Source: Mariniphaga sp. (GTDB lineage: Bacteria; Bacteroidota; Bacteroidia; Bacteroidales; Prolixibacteraceae). From it: a stretch of 64,000 bases of DNA. The stretch covers positions 124,001 to 188,000 of the forward strand of contig JAGXGA010000055.1 of the NCBI GenBank assembly GCA_024636975.1, in the 5' to 3' direction. Under the pieces are notes generated by a model. That model did not search any database. It worked only from the letters and a program-made list of their open reading frames with translations, and had not been told where the DNA came from. This document shows, in pieces, positions 33,725 through 43,726 of this stretch. Numbering within the stretch: position 1 is the first letter of the stretch; each line of letters starts with the position of its first letter. Made by a program: the position numbers and the translations under genes.

Positions 33725-36523
33725 TTACTCTCCTCTCAAGTCGAACCATAAGCGGATGGGATAATTCTGATCGCCGACATGCCCTCCAAAATGTCCTTTC
33801 TGGCTTCCGGGACCAAGTTTTTCGGCCTGTTTAAACTTGGTTCCGATTGCCGGTATTTCGTACAGGAATGAGATGTCGCCCTCCGGAAATGGCGGATGTG
33901 TACCGCCGGCTACATATTTAGGCTCTTCGGGTTTAAACAACTGGAAGTACAGATTAGGTGTTTCAGAAATTACAGTGAAGGGTGATTCTTCTGTTTCCAG
34001 CGTTGCCCAGTAAAGGTTACCATGATAACCTTTAAATTCGGGATAAATCAGGTTATTGAAACTCTCTCCGGTAACTGTATTGTTGTATTCCTTTTCCCAC
34101 ACACCAAAAATACTTCCTTTCATCCTGTTTTTCCATACACGGTAAGGCCCTCTGCCCATCCATTTTATACCATTGCATTTTTCTTCAGGATAGTTAAAGG
34201 AGATACCAACAAAATCAACATCTCTCATCCATTTTTGCAGCGGACTTGCCTCAAGCAGCAACAGGCCGTCTTTGTGCAGCTTCCAGGTAAATGTTTCCGG
34301 GTAACTTTCGGATGTAACTTCAAGAACAAAAATTCCTTCCTCATCCTTTCCCCATTTAATGTCAGAAACCTCATGATTTCCTCCCGCAGCTACCGGTCCT
34401 CCTGTAAGGGAAATGTCACCTGAATTATTTTTTACCGATACCAGCGTACCGTTGCTTTTTGAAAAAGAGATTTCAAGATCACCTACTGTTGCTGTAACCA
34501 CATTTGAACCATCATTAACAACGATGTCTGTTTCATCCCATGCAAGAGCCTTAGTCATTTCAGCTGCTTTTTCCCAAGGTTGAACGATGGGCCAGCTCCA
34601 GGTATTTATTTCATTACCAGAATGATCTGTAGCGGTTAAAAGAAACAGGTCAGCCTCCCCGAATACCGGTCCAAAATCAATATCCAGTGCAACAGTTTCA
34701 CCCGGGCGGGCAGGTGGACCAGGCAAAATACCACTTTCTCTAATTTCATTTTTTGCTTCACCAAATCCGGTTTTTATTGCTTGCCAGGCAAAGGAACAAT
34801 CTTCAAGATTTGTATATGTATATTTATTTTCGAGGAAAAAAGTACCATTCCATTTGCGGTTTATTGTTACCGGCTTTACCTGTACTGGCGACCATACCTC
34901 TTTAATGGTGTAAAAACTCCCTTCTTTTTGCCGGTGGGGCCCCAGAATGCCATCGGGAGCATGATTGCCATCTCCATCATAAACGGTTCCTTCCATATCG
35001 GTGCGCAGAACAGCCTCATCGGCAAGTACCCATAAAAAACCACCGGCATGAAGTGGTGAAGTCTGGTAGTTACGCCAGAAATCATCAAGTCCGGCACCGT
35101 GTCCTCCGTCATACAAACCATGGAGCAATTCAGTTGCCATAAAAGGGTCATTACCATAAATGAACCGGCCTATGGCATAATTGAATTCAGGGTAATGGTG
35201 TGTGTCCATTCCGTTTCTGAGCAGCCAGGGATAGAATACCGGCCGTTGCTGAATATCGTATTTGTGAAATCCCTTTTCATTGGCAAAATCCCAGCCGCCC
35301 TCATTACCATGATTCCAGGCAACCACACTTGGGTGGTTCTCATCACGTAAAACAGTCTCCTTTACAAGTTTTGGCCCCACAATAGTGTCGTATCCATCCT
35401 GCCAACCGGTAACTTCATCCAGCACGAATAATCCCAGTGAATCACACAATTCCAGAAACCTTTTGTCGGGCACATAATGTGACATGCGAACGGCATTCAT
35501 GTTCATCTCTTTCATAAGACGAATGTCGGTCAGATGATTGGCCTCACTCAGGCAGCGGCCTGTTTCGGGCCAGAAGGAGTGACGGTTGACACCTTTAAAA
35601 ACCACCTTTTCATCATTCACATAAAATCCATCATGCTTTCTTAACTCCACTGTACGAAAACCAATGCGTTCTGCCAGTTCATGCACTGTCTCCCCCCCTT
35701 TCACAAGGGTAATTTTCATATCGTACAGATGAGGCCACTCGGGATTCCAGGCATTTACACCTTCAAAATTACCTTTAATCAACTGTTCGGTGGTTCCTTT
35801 TGCCAATTCACCCTCTACCTGTCCTTTTAGCTTATTGCCATCAAGATCGAATAATTCTATCAGTACGGAATGAGCAGATTTCGATTCATTCAATACCACT
35901 AAGGTGCTTACTGTACCATCGGCCCTGGCATCAATAGCTGCCCGGCTGATGTGTACTTTAGGTAAAACTTCCAGAAATACGGGGCGGAAGATGCCTCCGA
36001 AGATCCAAAAATCAGCCTGTCGTTCTGCTTTATTCACCGATTCATTGGCTGAATGTTTCGTCACATCCACCTCCAGGACATTATCACTGCCGTACCTGAG
36101 TAACTTACTGATATCGTATTTAAACCTGTAAAAAGCTCCCTGGTGCATTTCTCCTGCGTGCTTTCCATTAATTTTAACCTGCGTATCGGTCATTGAACCA
36201 TCAAAAACAATGTTTACTGTCTTACCTTTCCAATCGGAAGGAACATTAAAGGTGTGTTTGTAAAGTCCATGTTCTTTACCCAGTTTTTTATTTTCATTGC
36301 GCCAGTCGTGACCGTAATTATACGTACCAAAACCTTCCAGTTCCCAGTTTGATGGCACAGGTATGGTCGTCCATTCCCCGCTGTTGCGCCCATCGGTACA
36401 ATAAAATTCCCAGTCCACAGTATTGTCTGCATCAGTACCCGAGAGGTAAACAATTTGAGTTGATTGGGAGAAAAGGTTCATTGACATAAAGAATGCCAGT
36501 GTAGAAAATATCAAATGTTTCAT
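33725..36523 (-). CDS. GH2 beta-galactosidase-type glycoside hydrolase
   Basis: This 932-residue exported retaining glycosidase probably cleaves terminal beta-galactosides. It has a signal peptide (1-19), a sugar-binding jelly-roll (WTTIPVPSNWELEGFG; INGKHAGEMHQG), an immunoglobulin-like domain, and a TIM barrel beginning GVNRHSFWPETGR. Glu408 in WNHGNEGG is the acid/base, and Glu465 in MATELLHGLYDGG is the likely nucleophile. A Bgal small-chain-like C-terminal domain follows. It lies directly before the sulfatase in genome order; in transcription it follows the sulfatase by about 75 bp. This suggests joint attack on a sulfated galactose-containing glycan. Confidence 0.9.
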   Translation of the reverse strand: MKHLIFSTLAFFMSMNLFSQSTQIVYLSGTDADNTVDWEFYCTDGRNSGEWTTIPVPSNWELEGFGTYNYGHDWRNENKKLGKEHGLYKHTFNVPSDWKGKTVNIVFDGSMTDTQVKINGKHAGEMHQGAFYRFKYDISKLLRYGSDNVLEVDVTKHSANESVNKAERQADFWIFGGIFRPVFLEVLPKVHISRAAIDARADGTVSTLVVLNESKSAHSVLIELFDLDGNKLKGQVEGELAKGTTEQLIKGNFEGVNAWNPEWPHLYDMKITLVKGGETVHELAERIGFRTVELRKHDGFYVNDEKVVFKGVNRHSFWPETGRCLSEANHLTDIRLMKEMNMNAVRMSHYVPDKRFLELCDSLGLFVLDEVTGWQDGYDTIVGPKLVKETVLRDENHPSVVAWNHGNEGGWDFANEKGFHKYDIQQRPVFYPWLLRNGMDTHHYPEFNYAIGRFIYGNDPFMATELLHGLYDGGHGAGLDDFWRNYQTSPLHAGGFLWVLADEAVLRTDMEGTVYDGDGNHAPDGILGPHRQKEGSFYTIKEVWSPVQVKPVTINRKWNGTFFLENKYTYTNLEDCSFAWQAIKTGFGEAKNEIRESGILPGPPARPGETVALDIDFGPVFGEADLFLLTATDHSGNEINTWSWPIVQPWEKAAEMTKALAWDETDIVVNDGSNVVTATVGDLEISFSKSNGTLVSVKNNSGDISLTGGPVAAGGNHEVSDIKWGKDEEGIFVLEVTSESYPETFTWKLHKDGLLLLEASPLQKWMRDVDFVGISFNYPEEKCNGIKWMGRGPYRVWKNRMKGSIFGVWEKEYNNTVTGESFNNLIYPEFKGYHGNLYWATLETEESPFTVISETPNLYFQLFKPEEPKYVAGGTHPPFPEGDISFLYEIPAIGTKFKQAEKLGPGSQKGHFGGHVGDQNYPIRLWFDLRGE

Positions 36524-36598
36524 TATATCAGATTATTTAAAAATGCAAATGGCACAAAATACGAATTTCAAGCAATATCAGCTTACTGGAATTTACAA

Positions 36599-38185
36599 TT
36601 AATCGTTTATTTCAGCACTACCCCACCAGTTATTACCCGGATTATAATCTTTTGAAAGTATTTCGAGACGTTGTTTTTCAAGTAGTGGCAGGAATTCAGT
36701 ACGTACCTGTTCCAGGTGTTTGCTCTCAAGTTCTTCATTGTATGCAGGGTCCTTTTCGGGAAAGCGGGCGCCTGCCTCCTGCAAGAAAGCAAAAAGTTGC
36801 TCATGCAATTGCTTTGCAATCTCAGGATATTCTGTCACAACATCATTGGACTCTTCCGGATCAGTCTTTATATTATAAAGTTCACGACGCCCGTCTTCAT
36901 AATAATGAATCAGTTTCCACTGGCCCAGTCGGATAATTGATGAAGGTTCTCCGCCCTGGTTCCCGTAATGCGGATAGTGCCAGTAGAGAGGACGTTCATC
37001 GGGATGCGCTCCGTTCAGAACAGGAACAAGGCTTATGCCATCGGTATGCTCTGCCGGTTTAAGTCGGGCACCCGCCAATTCGAGTAAGGTAGGATAGAAA
37101 TCGGTTCCAATAGCAGGGATATCCGATGTCTTACCTGCAATGTCCAACCATGGTACTTTTATAAAATAAGGTTCCCTGATGCCACCCTCAAACTGATAAC
37201 CTTTACCTGCCCGCAACGGTTTGTTCGAAGTGGCAAATGCATCACCGGCAGCCACTCCCCCATTATCGGAGGTAAAAACGACAATGGTGTTATCTGCCAG
37301 GCCCATTTCTTCAAGTGCGTTTAAAACAAGGCCGACGGCATCATCCATGGTCTCTACGAGTCCACCATAAACCGGATTATCCTGCACCTGTCTTATGGGC
37401 AGGAAATGGCCCATTTCAAAACCCGATTCTGCAATTCCCATTTCCTCTGCTTTTTGCCTGTATTTAGCCCATTTTTCCTGAGTGGTTTGCAGTGGTGCAT
37501 GTACAGCATAAAATGAGAGGAAGGCAAAAAAGGATGTATCACTATGTGCTTTAATGAAACTAACTGTCTCGTGCGCCAGTCGCATTGTAAGGCTTTCACC
37601 ATTGGGGCCGCTTTCCAGGCGCGGGTTTTCCCATGGAGCATAAAAGCCACCCATAGGACTTCCTTTATCCCAGCCGCCTTTGTTGATATCGAAACCATGG
37701 TCTTCAGGCCAGGAGCCTTCGCTGCCAAGATGCCACTTCCCTGCAAAAAATGTTTTGTAACCTGCCTCTTTCAGGGACTCAGGCAAAGTAGTGTATTCAT
37801 GCGGAAGGTTATGCACATATTCAGGTGGAAGTAGTTTATTAAAGCGGCCGGCTTTACGCCATTCCTCACCTGTGCGGGCACCAATCCAGTCGGTAATGCC
37901 ATGCCGAGCGGTAAATTTACCACTCATTATACTGGCCCTTGAAGGGCTGCATACCTGACATGCTGCATAGCCTTCAGTAAAAACCATTCCTTCACTGGCA
38001 ATACGATCGATGTTTGGTGTTTCGTAATAGTTACTTCCCATACAGCTTAAATCATGATAACCCAGGTCATCGGCAAGAATAAACAGGATGTTTGGTTTGT
38101 TTGGTTCTGCTTCTTGTTTCTGAGTGGTATGGCAAGAAGCCAAAACTACCAGTGATGTGGCCAGTAAAGTAGTTGATTTATTCAT
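36599..38185 (-). CDS. Sulfatase, arylsulfatase-type (S1), lipoprotein
   Basis: This sulfatase has about 528 residues from MNKST. It is a type I sulfatase of the formylglycine class, with the maturation motif CSPSRASIMSG (Cys at about residue 79) and the metal-binding start NILFILADDLGYHDLS, followed by FAGKWHLG and TIVVFTSDNGG. The N-terminus LATSLVVLASC is a lipobox, so the enzyme is anchored to the envelope. An upstream in-frame ATG at 38206 would lengthen it by seven residues and weaken the signal peptide. It shares a strand with the GH2 gene downstream. Substrate specificity (galactose versus glucosamine sulfate) cannot be decided. Confidence 0.93.
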   Translation of the reverse strand: MNKSTTLLATSLVVLASCHTTQKQEAEPNKPNILFILADDLGYHDLSCMGSNYYETPNIDRIASEGMVFTEGYAACQVCSPSRASIMSGKFTARHGITDWIGARTGEEWRKAGRFNKLLPPEYVHNLPHEYTTLPESLKEAGYKTFFAGKWHLGSEGSWPEDHGFDINKGGWDKGSPMGGFYAPWENPRLESGPNGESLTMRLAHETVSFIKAHSDTSFFAFLSFYAVHAPLQTTQEKWAKYRQKAEEMGIAESGFEMGHFLPIRQVQDNPVYGGLVETMDDAVGLVLNALEEMGLADNTIVVFTSDNGGVAAGDAFATSNKPLRAGKGYQFEGGIREPYFIKVPWLDIAGKTSDIPAIGTDFYPTLLELAGARLKPAEHTDGISLVPVLNGAHPDERPLYWHYPHYGNQGGEPSSIIRLGQWKLIHYYEDGRRELYNIKTDPEESNDVVTEYPEIAKQLHEQLFAFLQEAGARFPEKDPAYNEELESKHLEQVRTEFLPLLEKQRLEILSKDYNPGNNWWGSAEIND

Positions 38186-38502
38186 TGTTTTATTATTAAA
38201 AAACATATACTATAATCCGGATTTTTTACCTTTTCCTTCTGATAAGTCCGATTTATGCACCTTTCAATATATTACCTGTTGAAGATTCATTCGAATGCTA
38301 CATTTTGAATTTCGGTTCAGATAGCAAACCTCAATATTTAAATTACCAATACAAGTTCGTACTGCAGTTCATCTGGCCACTAAAAATACATATTTTGTTT
38401 GAAATTGGGCTGCAGATTGAGGTTTCATCTCAAAATATAAGGAGACTACAGTTTTTAGTTGATTTTTACAATACCATTGATTCACTTCTTACGGTAAACA
38501 AC

Positions 38503-38534
38503 TTTAATCCATCTCATTTAAAGTTGTATTTTTG
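38503..38534 (+). promoter_or_regulatory. Bacteroidota promoter for the GH26 gene
   Basis: TTTA (38503-38506) and TATTTTTG (38527-38534), with a 20-bp spacer, resemble TTTG-N20-TAnnTTTG. The ATG at 38572 lies 37 bp beyond. Confidence 0.5.
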
Positions 38535-38571
38535 AAAAATTAAGTTGTTCATCCAATGAAAAAACTACAAC

Positions 38572-39669
38572 ATGAAAAACCTGATTCTTTTTCCATTTGT
38601 ATTGAGTATACTCTTTGTATCTGCTCAAAAACCGGTACCTGCCGACAAAAAAGCTACCAGGGAAACAGTAAATTTATATCGTAACCTGATTGACCTGCAG
38701 AAAGAAGGGATGATGTTCGGGCATCAGGATGACCTGGCCTACGGGATAGGATGGGTATATGAGGAAGGCCGCTCGGATGTAAAGGATGTTGTGGGTGATT
38801 ATCCTGCGGTATACGGATGGGAACTTGGCCATCTTGAATTAGGTGATGCCTACAGCCTCGATTCGGTCCATTTCAACAAAATAAAGGGATGGATAAAGAC
38901 CGTATTTGAAAGGGGAGGGGTGAATACCATCAGCTGGCATTTGCGAAATCCGCTCACGGGAGGTTCCTCATGGGATACCTCATCGAAAGCAGTAATGAAA
39001 TCAATCATACCGGGAGGTGAAAAACATGAGTTTTATAAAAGCTACCTTGATAAAATGGCAGAATTCCTGCTTGATTTAAAGACCAATGATGGTACCTACA
39101 TACCGGTGATTTTCAGACCATATCATGAGCATACCGGAAGCTGGTTCTGGTGGGGAAAGGATTTATCATCGCCCGAAGATTACAAAACACTCTGGCGGTT
39201 TACAGTCGATTATTTTCAGAATGAAAAGAACATCCACCATGTGCTGTATTCATACTCCACCGACAGGTTTAAAACCATAGGGGAATACCTGGAAAGGTAT
39301 CCGGGTGATGATGTTATAGATTTGGTGGGATTCGACCTTTACGACAGGGGAAGCGACTTTCTTCCCACCCTAAAAAGTTGCGCCCAAATGGTATCCTCCC
39401 TTGCAGAAGAAAAAAATAAAATAGCAGCCGTTACCGAATCGGGTGGCCCCATTGATAAAAATCATGAGTGGTGGACACAGGTTCTTGAAACCATAAAGCC
39501 GTTCGATTTGGCATACTTCCTTGTATGGAGAAATCCGCATAAGCCAGCTGGTCATGGGGCTTTTGCACCTTATAAGGGAAGCCCCGATTCAAAAAATTTC
39601 ATGCAATTCTATAGCAATCCCGAGACACTGTTTCAAAAGGATGTAACACGTAAAACTTTGTACAATTAA
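38572..39669 (+). CDS. GH26 beta-mannanase
   Basis: This 365-residue retaining endo-beta-mannanase or related GH26 enzyme has a signal peptide ending VSAQ. The GH26 motifs are clear: MFGHQDDLAYG near 48, VYGWELG near 80, the acid/base Glu186 in FRPYHEHTGSWFWWG, and the nucleophile Glu289 in AVTESGG. Length matches single-domain family members. It is a single-gene unit with its own promoter, divergent from the sulfatase-GH2 pair, which suggests a shared regulon for a mannose- and galactose-containing glycan. That link is inference. Confidence 0.92.
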   Translation: MKNLILFPFVLSILFVSAQKPVPADKKATRETVNLYRNLIDLQKEGMMFGHQDDLAYGIGWVYEEGRSDVKDVVGDYPAVYGWELGHLELGDAYSLDSVHFNKIKGWIKTVFERGGVNTISWHLRNPLTGGSSWDTSSKAVMKSIIPGGEKHEFYKSYLDKMAEFLLDLKTNDGTYIPVIFRPYHEHTGSWFWWGKDLSSPEDYKTLWRFTVDYFQNEKNIHHVLYSYSTDRFKTIGEYLERYPGDDVIDLVGFDLYDRGSDFLPTLKSCAQMVSSLAEEKNKIAAVTESGGPIDKNHEWWTQVLETIKPFDLAYFLVWRNPHKPAGHGAFAPYKGSPDSKNFMQFYSNPETLFQKDVTRKTLYN

Positions 39670-39897
39670 CTGCCAGTTATTTTTAAAAAAATTCATTTAG
39701 TAAAAGAAAAAGAAGCGGTCTCTGGGGAATTTACAGGACTAATAGATAATATATTGTGGTGTTTAGACCACAACCGATTGTTATGACCTGCCTGTTCTTA
39801 ATTCTACATTTACCTGATTTAAAGAACGTAATGATTCGTTTGAACAATTTGGCTCCGCTATTGATTTAAGTTAGTGGATCATTCAGGCCGGAAATCA

Positions 39898-40689
39898 ATG
39901 CAGATGAATCAATTTTTAACTAAGATAAAAATCTCACTTAAAGATTTTTTTACCGAGGTAGGTGAAATACTTCTCTTTGCCGCGGATACTATCCGTCAGT
40001 TTTTTGTTACCCCCTTTGAACATAAGGAGCTGCTGAAGCAGGCATATTTTATCGGGAACAAAACATTGCCATTAATAACCATTACAGGATTTATCATGGG
40101 CCTGGTTCTAACTATGCAATCACGCCCTGTTTTGGTTGAATTCGGAGCGCAATCCATGCTCCCGGGAATGATTGCCATTTCACTGGTCAGGGAGATTGGC
40201 CCTGTGCTTACGGCACTGCTTTGTGCCGGAAAAATAAGTTCAGGAATAGGAGCCGAACTCGGGGCAATGAAAGTAACAGAACAACTGGATGCCATGGAAG
40301 TTTCGGCAACCAAGCCAATGAAGTTCGTGGTTGCTACTCGGGTATTGGCAACCACCCTGCTGGTACCGGTTTTAGTTATTTATGCCGATGCAATAGGGCT
40401 AATCGGAACTTTTTTTGCCGTAAGAATATATGACCCAATTTCTCTCACGCTTTTTTTTAATCAGGCATTTGATTCCCTGGGATTTGAAGATCTAATACCT
40501 GCTACCATCAAAACCTTTTTTTTCGGATTTTTTATTGGCTTAATCGGTAGCTATAAAGGATATAAAACCAGCCATGGCACCGAATCGGTGGGATTATCGG
40601 CCAACTCGGCAGTAGTTACCGCATCTCTGGTGATTTTTATAATTGATTTGCTGGCAGTCCAGATTACAAGCCTGCTATTTGGATTATAA
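39898..40689 (+). CDS. mlaE: MlaE-family ABC transporter permease
   Basis: This is the integral-membrane permease of the Mla/MCE lipid transport system, which moves phospholipids between the inner and outer membrane. Its roughly 263 residues include an amphipathic start, GNKTLPLITITGFIMGLVL, LVREIGPVLTALLCAGKISS, and ELGAMKVTEQLDAMEV, the conserved MlaE core with five to six helices. I prefer the ATG at 39898; a GTG at 39874 would add eight residues. It is the first of three tightly spaced genes (MlaE, MlaF, MlaD) with gaps of about 10 bp. Confidence 0.9.
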   Translation: MQMNQFLTKIKISLKDFFTEVGEILLFAADTIRQFFVTPFEHKELLKQAYFIGNKTLPLITITGFIMGLVLTMQSRPVLVEFGAQSMLPGMIAISLVREIGPVLTALLCAGKISSGIGAELGAMKVTEQLDAMEVSATKPMKFVVATRVLATTLLVPVLVIYADAIGLIGTFFAVRIYDPISLTLFFNQAFDSLGFEDLIPATIKTFFFGFFIGLIGSYKGYKTSHGTESVGLSANSAVVTASLVIFIIDLLAVQITSLLFGL

Positions 40690-40699
40690 CGCATGTGCA

Positions 40700-41428
40700 A
40701 TGGAAAAAGTAATTGAAATAAGAAACCTGAATAAATCCTTTGGAGACCTGGAAGTCCTGAAGGGCATTAACCTGGATTTAAGAAGGGGTGAAAATATTGC
40801 AGTATTGGGCGGATCGGGTAGCGGTAAATCGGTTCTTATCAAATGCATTGTTGGGTTGATAAAACCGGATACAGGTGAAATAAAAGTTCTGAATCAAAAC
40901 CTGAATGATCTGGATAAAAATCAGCTTGATGAATTGCGCCAGAAAGTTGGATACCTTTTTCAGGGGGGTGCTTTGTATGATTCAATGACGGTAAGAGAGA
41001 ATCTTGAATTTCCTGTCCGGCGTACCCAGACGTCAAATAACAAGGCTGAAGTTGATGAAATGGTGCACGAAGTTCTTGAAAGTGTTGGATTACTTGGTGC
41101 CATAGATAAAATGCCGGCTGAATTGTCGGGAGGGATGAAAAAGCGTGTGGGATTGGCACGAACTCTTATACTGAAACCGGAAATTATTTTGTATGATGAA
41201 CCCACTACTGGACTGGACCCCGTCACTTCGGGTGAAATAAGCGATTTAATCCTTAAGGTTCAGGAAAAGTATAATACTTCATCCATTATAATTACTCACG
41301 ACATGAAGTGTGCAAAACAAACTGCAAATCTTTTGAAACTTATTGTTGAAGGAAAATTTTATGCCGAAGGTACATTTGAAGAATTACGAACTAGCGAAGA
41401 CAACAAAGTAAATGCATATTTTAAATAA
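40700..41428 (+). CDS. mlaF: MlaF-family ABC transporter ATPase
   Basis: This 242-residue ATPase (from MEKVIEIRNL) drives the MCE lipid transporter. It has Walker A GGSGSGKSVLIK, the signature LSGGMKKRVGLART, Walker B ILYDEPTTGLDP and the switch ITHD, and the Q-loop is YLFQGGALYD. A longer frame beginning at 40643 would overlap mlaE and is not needed. It starts 10 bp after the mlaE stop and ends 11 bp before the MCE gene. Confidence 0.95.
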   Translation: MEKVIEIRNLNKSFGDLEVLKGINLDLRRGENIAVLGGSGSGKSVLIKCIVGLIKPDTGEIKVLNQNLNDLDKNQLDELRQKVGYLFQGGALYDSMTVRENLEFPVRRTQTSNNKAEVDEMVHEVLESVGLLGAIDKMPAELSGGMKKRVGLARTLILKPEIILYDEPTTGLDPVTSGEISDLILKVQEKYNTSSIIITHDMKCAKQTANLLKLIVEGKFYAEGTFEELRTSEDNKVNAYFK

Positions 41429-41439
41429 AATACAATGCC

Positions 41440-42369
41440 ATGAATAGATCAGAAAAACGTACGCTAAAATTAGGTTTATTGGTAGCTGTAGGATTGGTGC
41501 TGTTTAGCATGGCTATTTATTATCTGGGTAGCCAGCAAAATCTTTTTACCTCTACAATGACAATTAAAAGTTATTTTACTAATGTATCGGGATTGGTAGA
41601 AGGAAATAAAGTGCGTTATTCAGGAATAACCGTTGGATATGTTTCTCATATCGAAATTATTGGAGATACAACTATCCTTGTTGAAATGTCGGTCGACAAA
41701 AAAATGAGCAGCTTTATAAGTACAGATTCAAAAGCTGAAATAAGCAGTGATGGTTTAATGGGGAGCCAGATTGTAAATATACAACCCGGCACGGCAGATG
41801 CAGAAAAAATAACTGATAATGAGTTCATTGCATCTCAACAACCGCTTAATTTTCAGGATGTGCTCAGAGAAGCGCAAACAGCGATTACGGAAGGTCAGCT
41901 GATCATGGGTAATATACTTGAAATAAGTCGGAAGATTAACAACGGGGAAGGAGATATCGCACGGCTTCTGAACGATAACAGCATAACCACCAAATTAAAC
42001 AGGGCAGGAGACGAAGTTTTGGCTGTTACTGAAAATACAAAAGAAATTGTGCAGAAGGTTAACCGTGGTGAGGGAGATCTGGGCAGGTTGATAAACGATA
42101 CGATACTTACCAGTGAAGCAAACCGCTTAATTGGAAACCTTTCAATGATTTCAAATACAACCGACTCAATTACTGACGAACTCCTTCAGTTCAGTACCGA
42201 ACTTAATGAAGGAAATGGATTAATTAGCCGGTTGGTTTACGACACTCAGATGGCCAACAAGATTGATACCACCCTGGTAAATGCAAACCGGGGAATTAAA
42301 AAAGCAACTGAAGCTGCCGAATCAGTTGAAAAGAGTTGGCTGATTAACCTTTTTTCGGGAAACAATTAA
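41440..42369 (+). CDS. mlaD: MlaD-family MCE protein
   Basis: This 309-residue substrate-binding component is anchored by one N-terminal helix (LGLLVAVGLVLFSMAIYYLG). The MCE domain occupies about 38-115 (YFTNVSGLVEGNKVRYSGIT; SDGLMGSQIVNIQPG), followed by a helical region of about 190 residues with two related motifs, NNGEGDIARLLND and NRGEGDLGRLIND, which occur in many Bacteroidota MCE proteins. It would form the periplasmic ring or tunnel that carries lipids. No mlaB or mlaC homologue accompanies this three-gene unit. Confidence 0.9.
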   Translation: MNRSEKRTLKLGLLVAVGLVLFSMAIYYLGSQQNLFTSTMTIKSYFTNVSGLVEGNKVRYSGITVGYVSHIEIIGDTTILVEMSVDKKMSSFISTDSKAEISSDGLMGSQIVNIQPGTADAEKITDNEFIASQQPLNFQDVLREAQTAITEGQLIMGNILEISRKINNGEGDIARLLNDNSITTKLNRAGDEVLAVTENTKEIVQKVNRGEGDLGRLINDTILTSEANRLIGNLSMISNTTDSITDELLQFSTELNEGNGLISRLVYDTQMANKIDTTLVNANRGIKKATEAAESVEKSWLINLFSGNN

Positions 42370-42396
42370 AGCAAAACTACATTTCCCAAAATAAAT

Positions 42397-43704
42397 CTAC
42401 TCAAGGAACTTTTTCCGCAAGGCATCTACCTGTTTATCATTAATTGGGATTAAACTGCCAAGCGAAGTACCCATGGTGAGCGATTTGGCGCTAAATTCAG
42501 CCACTTCGAGTCGGTCGAATGTACCAAGCAGCTTATCACCGGTAACCAGTACCGAATCGTTGTTAATAATCACTGCAGGTGTATCTTTTGATAACAGGTT
42601 CAGAATGGTTTCCTCCCCTGCAAAATGAGAACCAAACGGGAGATTTGGTACGTCCTGCAGGAATATCCAGCTTTCAGGAATGGTACGTACATCGAGCTTT
42701 TCGTGGGTGACACTGTAAGCCATCAGGTATGGTGTTTGGGTCAGAATGATGGAATTGATGTCCGGATTCCGTTTGTAGATCTCCTGGTGCAACCAGGTAA
42801 CACGACTTGGAAGCTTTCCCGGTTCACGCTGACCGTCTTTAATTTGCACGATATCATCGTTCTGAATGTTCCAACGCGCGACATCAGTAGGTGTAATCAG
42901 GAAATCGTTGCCCCGCCAGCGTACCGAAACTGTTCCATATGAACTTATCATCAGACCCTGGTTGCAGGCACGATGAACGATCCGCTTAATCTCTTCGCGT
43001 ATTGCCCTTTCATCGGAAGGATGCTCAATTACTTTCATTTCCGGCAGCAGTCGTGGAATCTGAGCTTCAAACTGATCTATCTGATCATCGGTAAGGTAAT
43101 GCGGAGTTCCAATGGTATTGCCGTAGATGATGGTCCGGCAACAAAATTCAAGTGTTTCAAAGCGCTGATAGGCATCGAGTAAATCAGCGCCACCCACTGC
43201 AGTGCCGTGATTTTCCATGATTACTGCATTATATCCCTTGATGAATTCACCGGCAATAATACTACCCAAATCTTCACTCCCCGGCAGTTCATATTCTGCG
43301 TAACCGATTTCTCCACAAACATATTTTGCCTGTGGGATGATATTGGTATCGGGTATCTGGCGTACAATACTAAAGGAAACCAGGGCCGGAGGGTGGGCAT
43401 GCACGATGGCTTTTATATCGGGGCGCTTATCGTAGATGGCTTTATGAAAAGGGTACTCTGATGATGGTTTATGCCTTCCTTCAATGGTGCCATCCCTTCT
43501 TATAACAACTATGTCAGAAGGTCTGAGCGATCCCTTGTCAATGGCAGAAGGAGTAACCCAGATATCCCCCTGCTCATCCATAATGGATACATTTCCTCCC
43601 GAAGTGGTGGTAAGCCCGCTGCGGTAAATTTTATCGATAATCATCGTGATCTGATCGCGCGGGTGCATAAGTGAGGTATCAAGCTTTCTCATGTGGAAAA
43701 ACAT
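42397..43704 (-). CDS. Tandem class II aldolase/adducin-family protein
   Basis: This 435-residue protein is two class II aldolase domains in series. The first (about 15-210) looks active: TTTSGGNVSIM, the zinc ligands in IVHAHPPALVSF, and a third His in VIMENHGTAVGG, as in fuculose- or rhamnulose-phosphate aldolases. The second (about 235-430) keeps the fold (ISSYGTVSVRWRGNDFLITP) but the matching positions read ILTQTPYLMAY and AVIINNDSVLVTGD, with no metal-binding histidines. It is therefore a likely pseudoenzyme half used for assembly or regulation. It starts 22 bp after the GH2 lipoprotein gene and is probably co-transcribed. An alternative ATG is at 43692. Confidence 0.88.
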   Translation of the reverse strand: MFFHMRKLDTSLMHPRDQITMIIDKIYRSGLTTTSGGNVSIMDEQGDIWVTPSAIDKGSLRPSDIVVIRRDGTIEGRHKPSSEYPFHKAIYDKRPDIKAIVHAHPPALVSFSIVRQIPDTNIIPQAKYVCGEIGYAEYELPGSEDLGSIIAGEFIKGYNAVIMENHGTAVGGADLLDAYQRFETLEFCCRTIIYGNTIGTPHYLTDDQIDQFEAQIPRLLPEMKVIEHPSDERAIREEIKRIVHRACNQGLMISSYGTVSVRWRGNDFLITPTDVARWNIQNDDIVQIKDGQREPGKLPSRVTWLHQEIYKRNPDINSIILTQTPYLMAYSVTHEKLDVRTIPESWIFLQDVPNLPFGSHFAGEETILNLLSKDTPAVIINNDSVLVTGDKLLGTFDRLEVAEFSAKSLTMGTSLGSLIPINDKQVDALRKKFLE

Positions 43705-43726
43705 TTAATGGTTCTTATTAATCAAG

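Noticed and set aside
39874-39897. GTG start extending the MlaE permease by eight residues
   Set aside because: The extension (DHSGRKSM) adds nothing typical of the family, and an ATG with a purine-rich leader lies at 39898.
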